Assembly (NCBI GenBank): GCA_937913075.1
Contig: CALEPU010000290.1
Coordinates: forward strand, 1-29,865
Length of the DNA stretch: 29,865 bases
Source: an uncultured Clostridia bacterium
GTDB lineage: Bacteria > Bacillota > Clostridia > Christensenellales > CAG-138
Reading direction: 5' to 3'
Below are positions 20,920 to 28,296 of the stretch, piece after piece. The translations under genes and the position numbers were made by a program. Each line of letters begins with the position of its first letter. The stretch's first letter is position 1. The notes beneath the pieces were generated by a model, which did not search any database, was not told where the DNA came from, and was given only the letters and a program-made list of their open reading frames with translations.

Positions 20920-23238
20920 GGGGATAAATGTCTTGATAAGGTGAGCTACCTTCTCCGCCTTTTCCTCATGGGCGAGGTGACCCGCGTTCCTTACAACGCT
21001 GTACTTGACGTTGGGAAGCACGTTGCGGAATATGTCGCTCATCTCGGTGGGATGCCATTTATCCTCGTTGCCCCAGAGCAGCAGCGTCTCCGCGCCTATA
21101 TCACGAAGGGAATTGAGTATGCCTTCGTCATCGTAATTGGCGATACAGGTACGCACAACACGACGGCAGTCGGGCGTGGAAGCGGGACGGTAATATTCAA
21201 CGAGCAGATCGTCGGTTAGATTTGTCAGATCGAAGAAGCACTCATTAAGCATCTTATTGACGGATTTGAGGTTGTAAAGCTTTGATGCAATTCCGCCGAA
21301 AAGCCCGCTTTGCAGCATACGGACGGAAAGCGGCATATCGGGCGTTATGCCGCCGGGACACATCAAAACCAATCTCTCGACCCTCTCGGGATAACGCTTC
21401 GCAAAATTGATAACGTACCCCGCTCCCATCGAAAAACCGAAGAAGTTGGCAGTGTTTATACCAAGCTCGGACATGAAGCGGTCTATAAAATCCGCCATCT
21501 CGTCCAATGTATAATCAAAATAGTAGGGCTTGTCACTGTAACCGAAGCCGACAAGATCCAATGCCGTAACACGGAAATAGCCGCTGAGCCACGTTATCAG
21601 CTCACGGAAGGTATAGAGCGACTGACCGACGGAATGAATTAGGATCAAATCCTCGCCCTTGCCCTGTTGTATGTAGTGGATATTCGCAGTCTCGTATTTG
21701 GTGTTTATAGTGCGGACGGAAAGCCGCAGCCTCTCCGCCTCAGCCTCGCTGTCGGCGGCTATATTATCCGCATCGCGGCTCAAACGCCTGTCTGTCTCGA
21801 GCTGCGCTTCAAGCGCCTCGAGCTCCTTTTTTCCGTAGTCGTAAAGGGAATCGGCGCTTTCCCATTCATGCTCTATATCCTCGTATGCGGAGTCCGCCTT
21901 GACAAACGCCTGCTGCTCGCTCTCATACTCGCGCTCGCTCTTCTTGGCGACGGACTGCTTTTCCTCCATAAAAGCGCGCGCCTTATCAAAGGCGGCTTTA
22001 AGTACGGCAGCCTTTTCCTTTTTGACGGCGGCGTCGCTCTCGGCGTTCAGGAGCGCCCTCTCGGCGTCGACAACATCCTGCCTTCTTGCGGCGATATCCT
22101 CCGCGGAGCTTTTAGCGGCGCCCTGCGACTGTTCATAGCCGGAGGAAAGCGAAGTATATTTAGCCTTAGCCTCGGCAGCCTTCATAGAGGCTTCCTGGGT
22201 CTTGGCCTTCAGCTCGTCAAGCTCCGCCTTGCAGCGGGAAAGCTTCGCGCTTGCTTCGGTATAATTGATATCGGCATTGCTTCTTGCGGTATCGGCAGCC
22301 TTTGCCTGCTCGTCCGCATCGTTATTTGCCTTCTGCGCAGCGTCGAATTTTGCCTTTGCAGCAGCCTGCTTTTGCTTCAATGAATTGAGCCTGTCCCTCT
22401 GCGCGTCGGTGTCGTGCTTGGCGCTCTCGTTTATAAGACGCTCCTGCGAAGCCACTGCTTCGCTCGCGGAGGAATATTCGGAGGAGGCCCTTGTCAGCTC
22501 CTTCGCCGCTGCGGAAAGCGCCTTCTGACAGTCGGCGGCGCGTTTTGCCTCGCTCTTTTGCAGACCCTGAAGCTGGGCGACGGTATTTACAAGCTCTCTG
22601 TATTCCTCGTCCTTCTTGCCTTCCGCCTTATCGGCAGCCTCGAAAGCCGCCTGTGCGTTGTCGGCAAGCACCTGCGCCTCTGCAAGCTCGCCCCGAGCGG
22701 TGCTGACGGCGCCATCGTGCTTTTTGCCGCCCTCGGAGGCAGCGGTAAGCGCAGCGTCTGCGCCGCTCTTCCTTGCGCGGCACTCGTTCAAAAGCAGAAC
22801 CGCCTCGTTCTCAGCCTCGGCAGCGGCGCTGTAAGCCGCCTCGGCAGAGGAAAGATCCTCGCTCGCCTTTAAAAAGACGCTGTTTTTATCTTCAAAATCC
22901 GCCTTTGCTTTTTCAAAGGCAAGGCGCTTTCTGTCAAGCTCGGGCTGCATATCGTCGAGCCGCTTTTTAAGTCCGTCCCTCTTTTTCAAAAGGGACTCTA
23001 CCTCTGCCTGCTTGCCGTTCCTCGCTTTTAAGGTGGACTCCGCCTTCTCCTTAGCCTTATGGGCAAGGCGCGCCTTGTTCTCGGCGACGTTCTTTGCGGA
23101 GCTTGCGGCGGAGCGGTCACGGTTGACCTCGCGTACCTCCGCCCTTTCCACGGGCAGCTCGCTGGGCAGCACTACGGAAACGAATTCGCCCGTGTGCTCG
23201 GAATTGATAAACTTTTTAACTTCGAGTGAAAGGCTCAC
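20902..23238 (-). CDS. Long coiled-coil protein fused to an alpha/beta hydrolase
   Basis: A 778-residue protein. About residues 30-505 are an uninterrupted Ala/Lys/Glu/Ser-rich stretch typical of a very long coiled coil. Residues from about 509 form a complete alpha/beta hydrolase: the strand ILIHSVGQS at the oxyanion position (usually HG, here HS), VTALDLVGFGYSDKP, the nucleophile elbow GFSMGAG with S603, acid D726 in LLWGNEDKW, and H754 in NAGHLAHEE. No signal peptide or membrane segment is visible, so it is probably cytoplasmic. It starts at GTG with AAAGGGGG just upstream. The hydrolase substrate is unknown; esterase or lipase-like activity is the default guess. It occupies the place where dnaA is usually found, and its 3' end carries a DnaA box. 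The coiled coil could be a scaffold, a dimer arm or a nucleoid- or membrane-bound spacer. Confidence 0.88.
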   Translation of the reverse strand: MSLSLEVKKFINSEHTGEFVSVVLPSELPVERAEVREVNRDRSAASSAKNVAENKARLAHKAKEKAESTLKARNGKQAEVESLLKKRDGLKKRLDDMQPELDRKRLAFEKAKADFEDKNSVFLKASEDLSSAEAAYSAAAEAENEAVLLLNECRARKSGADAALTAASEGGKKHDGAVSTARGELAEAQVLADNAQAAFEAADKAEGKKDEEYRELVNTVAQLQGLQKSEAKRAADCQKALSAAAKELTRASSEYSSASEAVASQERLINESAKHDTDAQRDRLNSLKQKQAAAKAKFDAAQKANNDADEQAKAADTARSNADINYTEASAKLSRCKAELDELKAKTQEASMKAAEAKAKYTSLSSGYEQSQGAAKSSAEDIAARRQDVVDAERALLNAESDAAVKKEKAAVLKAAFDKARAFMEEKQSVAKKSEREYESEQQAFVKADSAYEDIEHEWESADSLYDYGKKELEALEAQLETDRRLSRDADNIAADSEAEAERLRLSVRTINTKYETANIHYIQQGKGEDLILIHSVGQSLYTFRELITWLSGYFRVTALDLVGFGYSDKPYYFDYTLDEMADFIDRFMSELGINTANFFGFSMGAGYVINFAKRYPERVERLVLMCPGGITPDMPLSVRMLQSGLFGGIASKLYNLKSVNKMLNECFFDLTNLTDDLLVEYYRPASTPDCRRVVRTCIANYDDEGILNSLRDIGAETLLLWGNEDKWHPTEMSDIFRNVLPNVKYSVVRNAGHLAHEEKAEKVAHLIKTFIPCGYEE

Positions 23239-23470
23239 ATTGACCCCCTTTGGTATATGAACCGCGGCGCCTTACAGGTACGCCGGCGGTAATGATCAAG
23301 CTGTATTTTGAGATTCCGTGCCGCTGTGTATGCTTTGCAGGCATAGCGCCGCATAATATCTCAGCATTTTATTTTAGCTGATTTTCGCTCTTGATGCAAC
23401 ATGTTTTTTAAAATATAGCCCGTTTTTTCAAAAATTCACACGCCGTTCATATATCACACTCATATTAAAC

Positions 23471-23499
23471 TTGAAAAAATGCTCATAAGATGCTACTAT
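23471..23499 (+). promoter_or_regulatory. Promoter of uppP
   Basis: TTGAAA (23471-23476) and TACTAT (23494-23499) are separated by 17 bp, with TGC before the -10. The rest of the 294-bp gap (23239-23532) between the divergent hydrolase and uppP genes shows no gene and should also hold the hydrolase promoter, which I could not place. Confidence 0.7.
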
Positions 23500-23532
23500 A
23501 TAAAGTGAAGTAATAGGCATAAGGAGTTTGCT

Positions 23533-24336
23533 ATGGCGGAGTTTATAGAATTGCTGAAATATCTCGTGCTCGGTCTCGTGCAGGGCTTGGGCGAGTTCCT
23601 GCCCATATCCTCGAGCGGGCATGTTCTGCTTACCGAAAAGCTTTTCGGCATTACGGAGGGCGGTATGCTTATGACGGTGCTTCTGCACGTTGCGACGCTC
23701 GCCGCGGTGCTTATCGTTTTCAGAAAGCAGGTCATGGATATTTTAAAGCATCCCATACAGTGGAAAACGCTTTGGCTCATTGTGGCCACCGCCGTTACCG
23801 CAGTAATGACTCTCGTCTTTAAAAAGGTCATAGATTTCGCAGAGGACGGCAGATTTCTCGGCTTCTGCTTCATATTCACAGCAATGCTTTTGACCGTTGC
23901 CGAGTTTGCAAAGACCTATCTCGCCCGCGATATCACCTGCTCTAATATGAAATGGTGGCGCGCGGTAATTATCGGCGCCATGCAGGGCGTTGCGGTGCTG
24001 CCCGGCATATCGCGCTCCGGCGCAACTATTACCGGCGCTCTCTGCACCGGCATGAAAAAGGATGAGGCGGCGGAATTCTCCTTCCTGCTCTCCATACCCG
24101 CAATATTGGGCGGCGCCGTTTTAGAGCTGCCCGAGCTTATCGAGTTCGGCACGGGTTATTTTACATGGTACGGCATTCTCGCTGCAATGATAGCCGCAGG
24201 CGTATCGGGCTGGCTCGCGATGCGCTTTATGCTCCGCCTCATAACGAAGCGCAGCTTCAACGGCTTTATAATCTATACGGCGGCGCTCGGCATATTGGTA
24301 GTGCTCGATCAGTACGTAACGCATTTCGTATTTTGA
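23533..24336 (+). CDS. uppP: Undecaprenyl-diphosphatase UppP (BacA)
   Basis: A 267-residue integral membrane enzyme that dephosphorylates undecaprenyl diphosphate, recycling the lipid carrier for peptidoglycan and other envelope polymers, and giving some bacitracin resistance. The two signature motifs are present: GLGEFLPISSSGH (about residues 18-30) and GISRSGATITG (about 155-165). Length and hydrophobic pattern fit the BacA type with about eight membrane helices. AAGGAG precedes the ATG. It is followed 57 nt later by a YitT gene. Confidence 0.96.
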   Translation: MAEFIELLKYLVLGLVQGLGEFLPISSSGHVLLTEKLFGITEGGMLMTVLLHVATLAAVLIVFRKQVMDILKHPIQWKTLWLIVATAVTAVMTLVFKKVIDFAEDGRFLGFCFIFTAMLLTVAEFAKTYLARDITCSNMKWWRAVIIGAMQGVAVLPGISRSGATITGALCTGMKKDEAAEFSFLLSIPAILGGAVLELPELIEFGTGYFTWYGILAAMIAAGVSGWLAMRFMLRLITKRSFNGFIIYTAALGILVVLDQYVTHFVF

Positions 24337-24393
24337 TAAGCTCCCGTGCCCGCGTTAAAGACCGCGTTTTTACTTAACACAAAGGATATACAG

Positions 24394-25329
24394 ATGGAAA
24401 AGAAAGGTACCGCCGCAAAGCCCTTCGAGGGCGCTCTGCAAAAAAAGCCCTTTGGTCCATACGATAAGGGCTTCAACTTCAAATACGATTCGGTAACGCT
24501 GCTTATGATAGCAGTCGTCTGCTTCATACAGACGCTTGTGCTCGCCTATTTTTACGAGCCGTATCACTTCCTCTCCGGAGGCGTTACGGGTGTTGCGATG
24601 CTGGTCAATTATTTAACGAGCCTGCCCAAATGGGTAGTCATGATAGCGCTCAATATCCCAATAGGCTTGGCAGGCATAAAGCATCAGGGGTGGAAATTCG
24701 TTATTTTCAGCTTTATAGCAACGATTTTATACTCGCTGTTTTTTGAGCTGCCGATAATCCGTCAGATTGCGCAGAGCGGCGGTCTCGGCGATGGCAACGC
24801 AATGCTTTCCGCAATGGTGGGCGCGGCGATAATCGGCGTCACCGGCGCTCCGATAGTCAGAAGGGGCGCAACGCTCGGCGGTATAGACGTCATTTCCGTT
24901 ATCATAAGCCGCAAGCTCTCGATACAGATAGGCTCCATAAATATCTGCTTCAACCTCATTATAATGACGGTGCTGGGCTTCTTCTACGGCATAGAGACCG
25001 CGCTTTTGTCCATGCTGGCGATGTTTGTCTGCAATACGGCGTTCAATTTCGCCATGCGCGGCGTAAACCATACTATGAGCGTTTTCATAATCAGCGAGGA
25101 GTGGGACGAGATAGCGCCCCACGTTATGCAGGACATGCACCGAGGCGTTACCTATATACATGCCGAGGGCGCATACACCGGACAGCCACGCAAGCTGGTC
25201 TACTGCCTTGTTAAGACCACGGAGCTTGCAAAGCTCAAAAAGATAGTTAAGGATCACGATCCCAATGCGCTGTTCTCCGTTATAGAGACGACAGAGGTCG
25301 TCGGGCGCGGCTTCGGTATGATGAACTGA
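24394..25329 (+). CDS. YitT family membrane protein (DUF161/DUF2179)
   Basis: A 311-residue protein with about 5-6 membrane segments (roughly residues 33-210) and a C-terminal soluble domain of the DUF2179 type (about 220-310, with MSVFIISEEWDEIAPHVM and VYCLVKTTELAKLKKIVKDHDPNALFSV). The membrane part shows the family signatures FLSGGVTGVAMLVNY and RRGATLGGIDVIS. Function is unknown for most members. The ATG at 24394 is chosen because AAAGGA lies ahead of it; a longer GTG-started frame begins only ten bases after uppP. It may be cotranscribed with uppP. Confidence 0.9.
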   Translation: MEKKGTAAKPFEGALQKKPFGPYDKGFNFKYDSVTLLMIAVVCFIQTLVLAYFYEPYHFLSGGVTGVAMLVNYLTSLPKWVVMIALNIPIGLAGIKHQGWKFVIFSFIATILYSLFFELPIIRQIAQSGGLGDGNAMLSAMVGAAIIGVTGAPIVRRGATLGGIDVISVIISRKLSIQIGSINICFNLIIMTVLGFFYGIETALLSMLAMFVCNTAFNFAMRGVNHTMSVFIISEEWDEIAPHVMQDMHRGVTYIHAEGAYTGQPRKLVYCLVKTTELAKLKKIVKDHDPNALFSVIETTEVVGRGFGMMN

Positions 25330-25418
25330 TCGAAAAACGGATACCTGCATCAGGCAGATGCTTTATATGATCTATATGAAAAAATAAACAGCCCAAAGCG
25401 GCAGAAAGGGAATACAGT

Positions 25419-26792
25419 ATGAACAAAACCGTTGACGCCATTATCGAAAAAAACAAGCAGCAGCTTATCGAAAGCTTGCAGCAGAGCATCCATATCCCCA
25501 GTGTTGAGGGCAAGCCCGAGCCCGGCGCTCCCTTCGGCAAAGAGGTCCGCCGCGCACTCGATCACGCGCTTGCCACGGCTGAAAAGCTCGGGCTCAAAAC
25601 CACCGATATGGAGGGCTACGTCGGCTGCGCCGAGTATGGCGAGGGCGAGGAGATGCTCGGCATACTCTGTCATCTGGACGTAGTGCCAGAGGGCACCGGT
25701 TGGGACAACCCCCCTTATGCCGCGGTCATTAAGGATGATATCATGTTCGGCAGGGGCACGCTTGACGATAAGGGTCCCGCGTTTGCCGCTATGTACGCGC
25801 TTGCCGCCGTAAAGGAGGCGGGTATAAAGCTTCGCCGCCGCGTGCGCATAATACTCGGCACCAACGAGGAAACAGGCTGGGGCTGTATGGATTATTACAA
25901 GCAGCACGGCGAGGCGCCTACATTGGCGTTCACTCCCGACGGAGAGTATCCTGTCGTCAACTCGGAGAAGGGAATACTGCACACCACCTTTGAAAAGCAT
26001 TTCCCCTCCAAGCTCCGCATTAAGGCGGGCACCCGTCCCAACGTGGTTCCCGGCAGGACGGAGATATTCATCCCCCGCAGCGCAATTGCCGTCAGCGCGG
26101 CTGTCAACAGGGCAAAGCTAAAATACAGGTATCTTCACGAATTCGAGTATGAGCTCAAGGCCGTCGTAGGCGGCTGCGAGCTGAACGTCATCGGTCTTGA
26201 CGCCCATGCCTCCACCCCCGAGCTGGGCAAAAACTCCATACAGGCCGCTTTCGCGGTGCTGAACGAGATGAATTTCGGCGGCATTGACGGCGAGACCGTT
26301 GCCGCCATGCATAAGGCGCTGGGGCTCGGCATGCACGGCGAGGATATGGGTCTTGACGTTACGGACGCGAGCGGCAGGCTCACATTAAACCCCGGCGTTA
26401 TAGAATGGAACGCAGACGGCATTGCTGATTTCAAAATAGACGTGCGCCATCCTATCTCCCTTTCCGCCGAGGAGGTCAAGGCAAAGCAGACTGCTGCGCT
26501 CGGCATGCAGATAACCCATGAGCACGCTCAGCACGGGCTCTTCGTGCCCGCCGAAAGCGAGCTCGTTTCCAAGCTGTTAAAGGTCTACGGCGACCGCACC
26601 GGCGACTATCTGCCCCCGCTTGCAATAGGCGGCGGCACCTATGCGCGTGCCTTTGAAAACGCCGTTGCCTTCGGCTGCGAGATCCCCGGCAAGCCCGCTC
26701 CCGTGCATATGCCCAATGAGTTCATCTCGATAGAGGATCTCATGTTCGACGCGCACATGATAGCAGACGCGATAATCGCGCTCGCCGAGTAA
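25419..26792 (+). CDS. M20-family dipeptidase, PepV-like
   Basis: A 457-residue metallopeptidase of the Sapep/PepV length class. Zinc ligands and catalytic residues can be placed: H85 in CHLDVVP, with D87; D117 in GRGTLDDKG; E150-E151 in NEETGWG; D174 in TPDGEYP; and a histidine in VHMPNEF near the C terminus. The dimerisation or lid domain fills the middle. Such enzymes cut dipeptides with an N-terminal beta-Ala or D-residue, or general dipeptides, in the cytoplasm. AAAGGGAA is ahead of the ATG. A strong bidirectional terminator follows, facing a convergent aminopeptidase gene. Confidence 0.92.
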   Translation: MNKTVDAIIEKNKQQLIESLQQSIHIPSVEGKPEPGAPFGKEVRRALDHALATAEKLGLKTTDMEGYVGCAEYGEGEEMLGILCHLDVVPEGTGWDNPPYAAVIKDDIMFGRGTLDDKGPAFAAMYALAAVKEAGIKLRRRVRIILGTNEETGWGCMDYYKQHGEAPTLAFTPDGEYPVVNSEKGILHTTFEKHFPSKLRIKAGTRPNVVPGRTEIFIPRSAIAVSAAVNRAKLKYRYLHEFEYELKAVVGGCELNVIGLDAHASTPELGKNSIQAAFAVLNEMNFGGIDGETVAAMHKALGLGMHGEDMGLDVTDASGRLTLNPGVIEWNADGIADFKIDVRHPISLSAEEVKAKQTAALGMQITHEHAQHGLFVPAESELVSKLLKVYGDRTGDYLPPLAIGGGTYARAFENAVAFGCEIPGKPAPVHMPNEFISIEDLMFDAHMIADAIIALAE

Positions 26793-26799
26793 TAATAAA

Positions 26800-26835
26800 G
26801 CGGTGCAGTTCAATGGAGCTGCACCGCCTTTTTTT
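26800..26835. terminator. Bidirectional terminator between the two peptidase genes
   Basis: GCGGTGCAGTTC pairs with GAGCTGCACCGC (one G-U pair) around an AATG loop, followed by a run of T on the plus strand and AT-rich sequence on the other side. Confidence 0.85.
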
Positions 26836-26840
26836 ATCTC

Positions 26841-28085
26841 TTATATCGCAAAATTGCCGTTGACGAATACGGGGATCTCCCTGCCGTCCTTGGTGACGCC
26901 CGTTATAGTAAGGTCGCGGGAGCCGACCATGAAATCGACGTGGGTGTTGCTCTCGGCGTTGATGCCTCTCGCTAAAAGCTCCTCGGGAGATAGGTCGTCG
27001 CCGCCCTCTACGCAGGCGGGATAAGCCTCGCCGAAGGCAAAATGGCAGGATGCGTTCTCGTCGAAAAGGGTGTTGAAAAAGAGCACTCCGCTTAAGGATA
27101 TGGGCGAGTCGTAGGGCACGAGCGCGATCTCGCCGAGGTAATGGGAGCCTTCGTCGAGACCGACCTCGTTTTTAAGGGTTTGCTCATTGGCGTCGGCGTG
27201 TATGCTTTCGATGCGCCCGTCCTTAAAGGTAAACTTAATACCCTCGACTACGTTGCCGTTTAATACGAGGGGCTTCGTTGCGACGAGAGTGCCGTCGACG
27301 CCCGTGCGCAGGGGAGCCGAGAAGACCTCCTCTGTGGGCATATTGGCAACAAAGCGCACGCCCGATTTTGCGTCGTCACCGCCTGCGAGCCAGATGTGGT
27401 TATCGGGCATTTTGACTTTAAGATCGGTGCCGGCGGAGTTTTTATAATGCAGCTCGGCAAAGGCGTATTGGGTCATCTTCTTTGCGTTTTCTTCAAGCCT
27501 CTTGCAGTGCTCATGCCACTCTGCAACGGCGTCTCCGCCCTCTTTTATACGGACGGCATTGAATATCTCGTCCCACAGCATAGCCATAGCTTCCTCCTCC
27601 GAGGCGTTGGGGAATACCTTTTTAGCCCATGCGGGTATGGGTATAGAAACTACGCACCACGGGAAACCGTTTGACATCTCCAAGCGGTAGAACTCTTTAA
27701 GATCACGCCCTGCGGCAATATTGTAGCGGCGCTGACGCTCGGGATCGACGCCCTTCAAATTCTCAGGATCCTGTGCGGAAATGGCGATGTACGCCACGCC
27801 CTCGCGCCCGAGGGTGTTGCGCTGATCCGCCTCCCAGGGGTAGACGGCGTCAAACAGGCTGTCATCGGCATAAAGCCAATGCTGACGTGAGCAGAAATCG
27901 TCGCGCCAGCTTATGATAACGTCCTTCGCGCCGGCTTTATACGCCTCCTCTGTCAGCATACGCGCAAAATACGCGCAGTCCACGGGACAGGCAATCATAA
28001 CCGGCTGCCCCTTCTGCACGTTGACGCCCACGCTTACTACCAGCCGCGCATACTGACGCAGCTTGCTCTCAAAGCTCTTTTCCAT
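26841..28085 (-). CDS. M29-family aminopeptidase
   Basis: A 414-residue metal-dependent aminopeptidase like thermophilic AmpT/AmpS, of the usual length. The metal-binding region is in the C-terminal half: glutamates in NMPTEEVF, EGSHYLGE with its histidine, and NTHVDFMVGS with H and D, corresponding to the cocatalytic two-metal site. It removes N-terminal residues from peptides in the cytoplasm. GGGAGG lies a few bases before the ATG. It converges with the dipeptidase gene, sharing its terminator, and the two suggest peptide use. The strand is opposite to most genes on this side of the origin. Confidence 0.93.
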   Translation of the reverse strand: MEKSFESKLRQYARLVVSVGVNVQKGQPVMIACPVDCAYFARMLTEEAYKAGAKDVIISWRDDFCSRQHWLYADDSLFDAVYPWEADQRNTLGREGVAYIAISAQDPENLKGVDPERQRRYNIAAGRDLKEFYRLEMSNGFPWCVVSIPIPAWAKKVFPNASEEEAMAMLWDEIFNAVRIKEGGDAVAEWHEHCKRLEENAKKMTQYAFAELHYKNSAGTDLKVKMPDNHIWLAGGDDAKSGVRFVANMPTEEVFSAPLRTGVDGTLVATKPLVLNGNVVEGIKFTFKDGRIESIHADANEQTLKNEVGLDEGSHYLGEIALVPYDSPISLSGVLFFNTLFDENASCHFAFGEAYPACVEGGDDLSPEELLARGINAESNTHVDFMVGSRDLTITGVTKDGREIPVFVNGNFAI

Positions 28086-28190
28086 ATAAACCTCCCAAAA
28101 ATATTCGGTGATAACAATGATATGATACCATATTCTTCAATATAAATAAAGCCCGGGTCTTATATGAATTGCGTCAATACACGTTATTTT

Positions 28191-28212
28191 TGTCACGGTA
28201 TTGTCACGGAAT
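28191..28212 (+). promoter_or_regulatory. 11-bp direct repeats upstream of the Cthe_2159-like gene
   Basis: TGTCACGG occurs at 28191-28198 and 28202-28209, exactly 11 bp apart, 16 bp ahead of the -35. A reversed copy, GGTGACA, follows at 28221-28227. Direct repeats with one helical turn spacing suggest an OmpR/PhoB-type activator. The rest of the 28086-28296 gap shows no gene. Confidence 0.45.
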
Positions 28213-28227
28213 GTTGCCGCGGTGACA

Positions 28228-28256
28228 TTGCTTTGAGGGTTGGGCTGTGATAAAAT
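28228..28256 (+). promoter_or_regulatory. Promoter of the Cthe_2159-like lipoprotein gene
   Basis: TTGCTT (28228-28233) and TAAAAT (28251-28256) are separated by 17 bp, with TGA before the -10. The leader to the ATG at 28297 is about 35 nt. Confidence 0.7.
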
Positions 28257-28296
28257 TACGCAATATTAAAATAGACGTGAATAGGAGGCAGTTAAT

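Noticed and set aside
21667..22383. Plus-strand frames opposite the coiled-coil region
   Set aside because: The repetitive Ala/Lys/Glu codons make long Leu/Ser-rich shadow frames; there is no promoter, ribosome site or known motif.
20902..23238. The coiled-coil gene as a TolA, SMC or phage tail protein
   Set aside because: There is no ATPase heads domain, no membrane anchor and no phage neighbours; the similarity is only coiled-coil composition.
24337..24380. Possible terminator between uppP and the YitT gene
   Set aside because: CCGCG and CGCG segments are present but do not pair as a proper stem; cotranscription is as likely.
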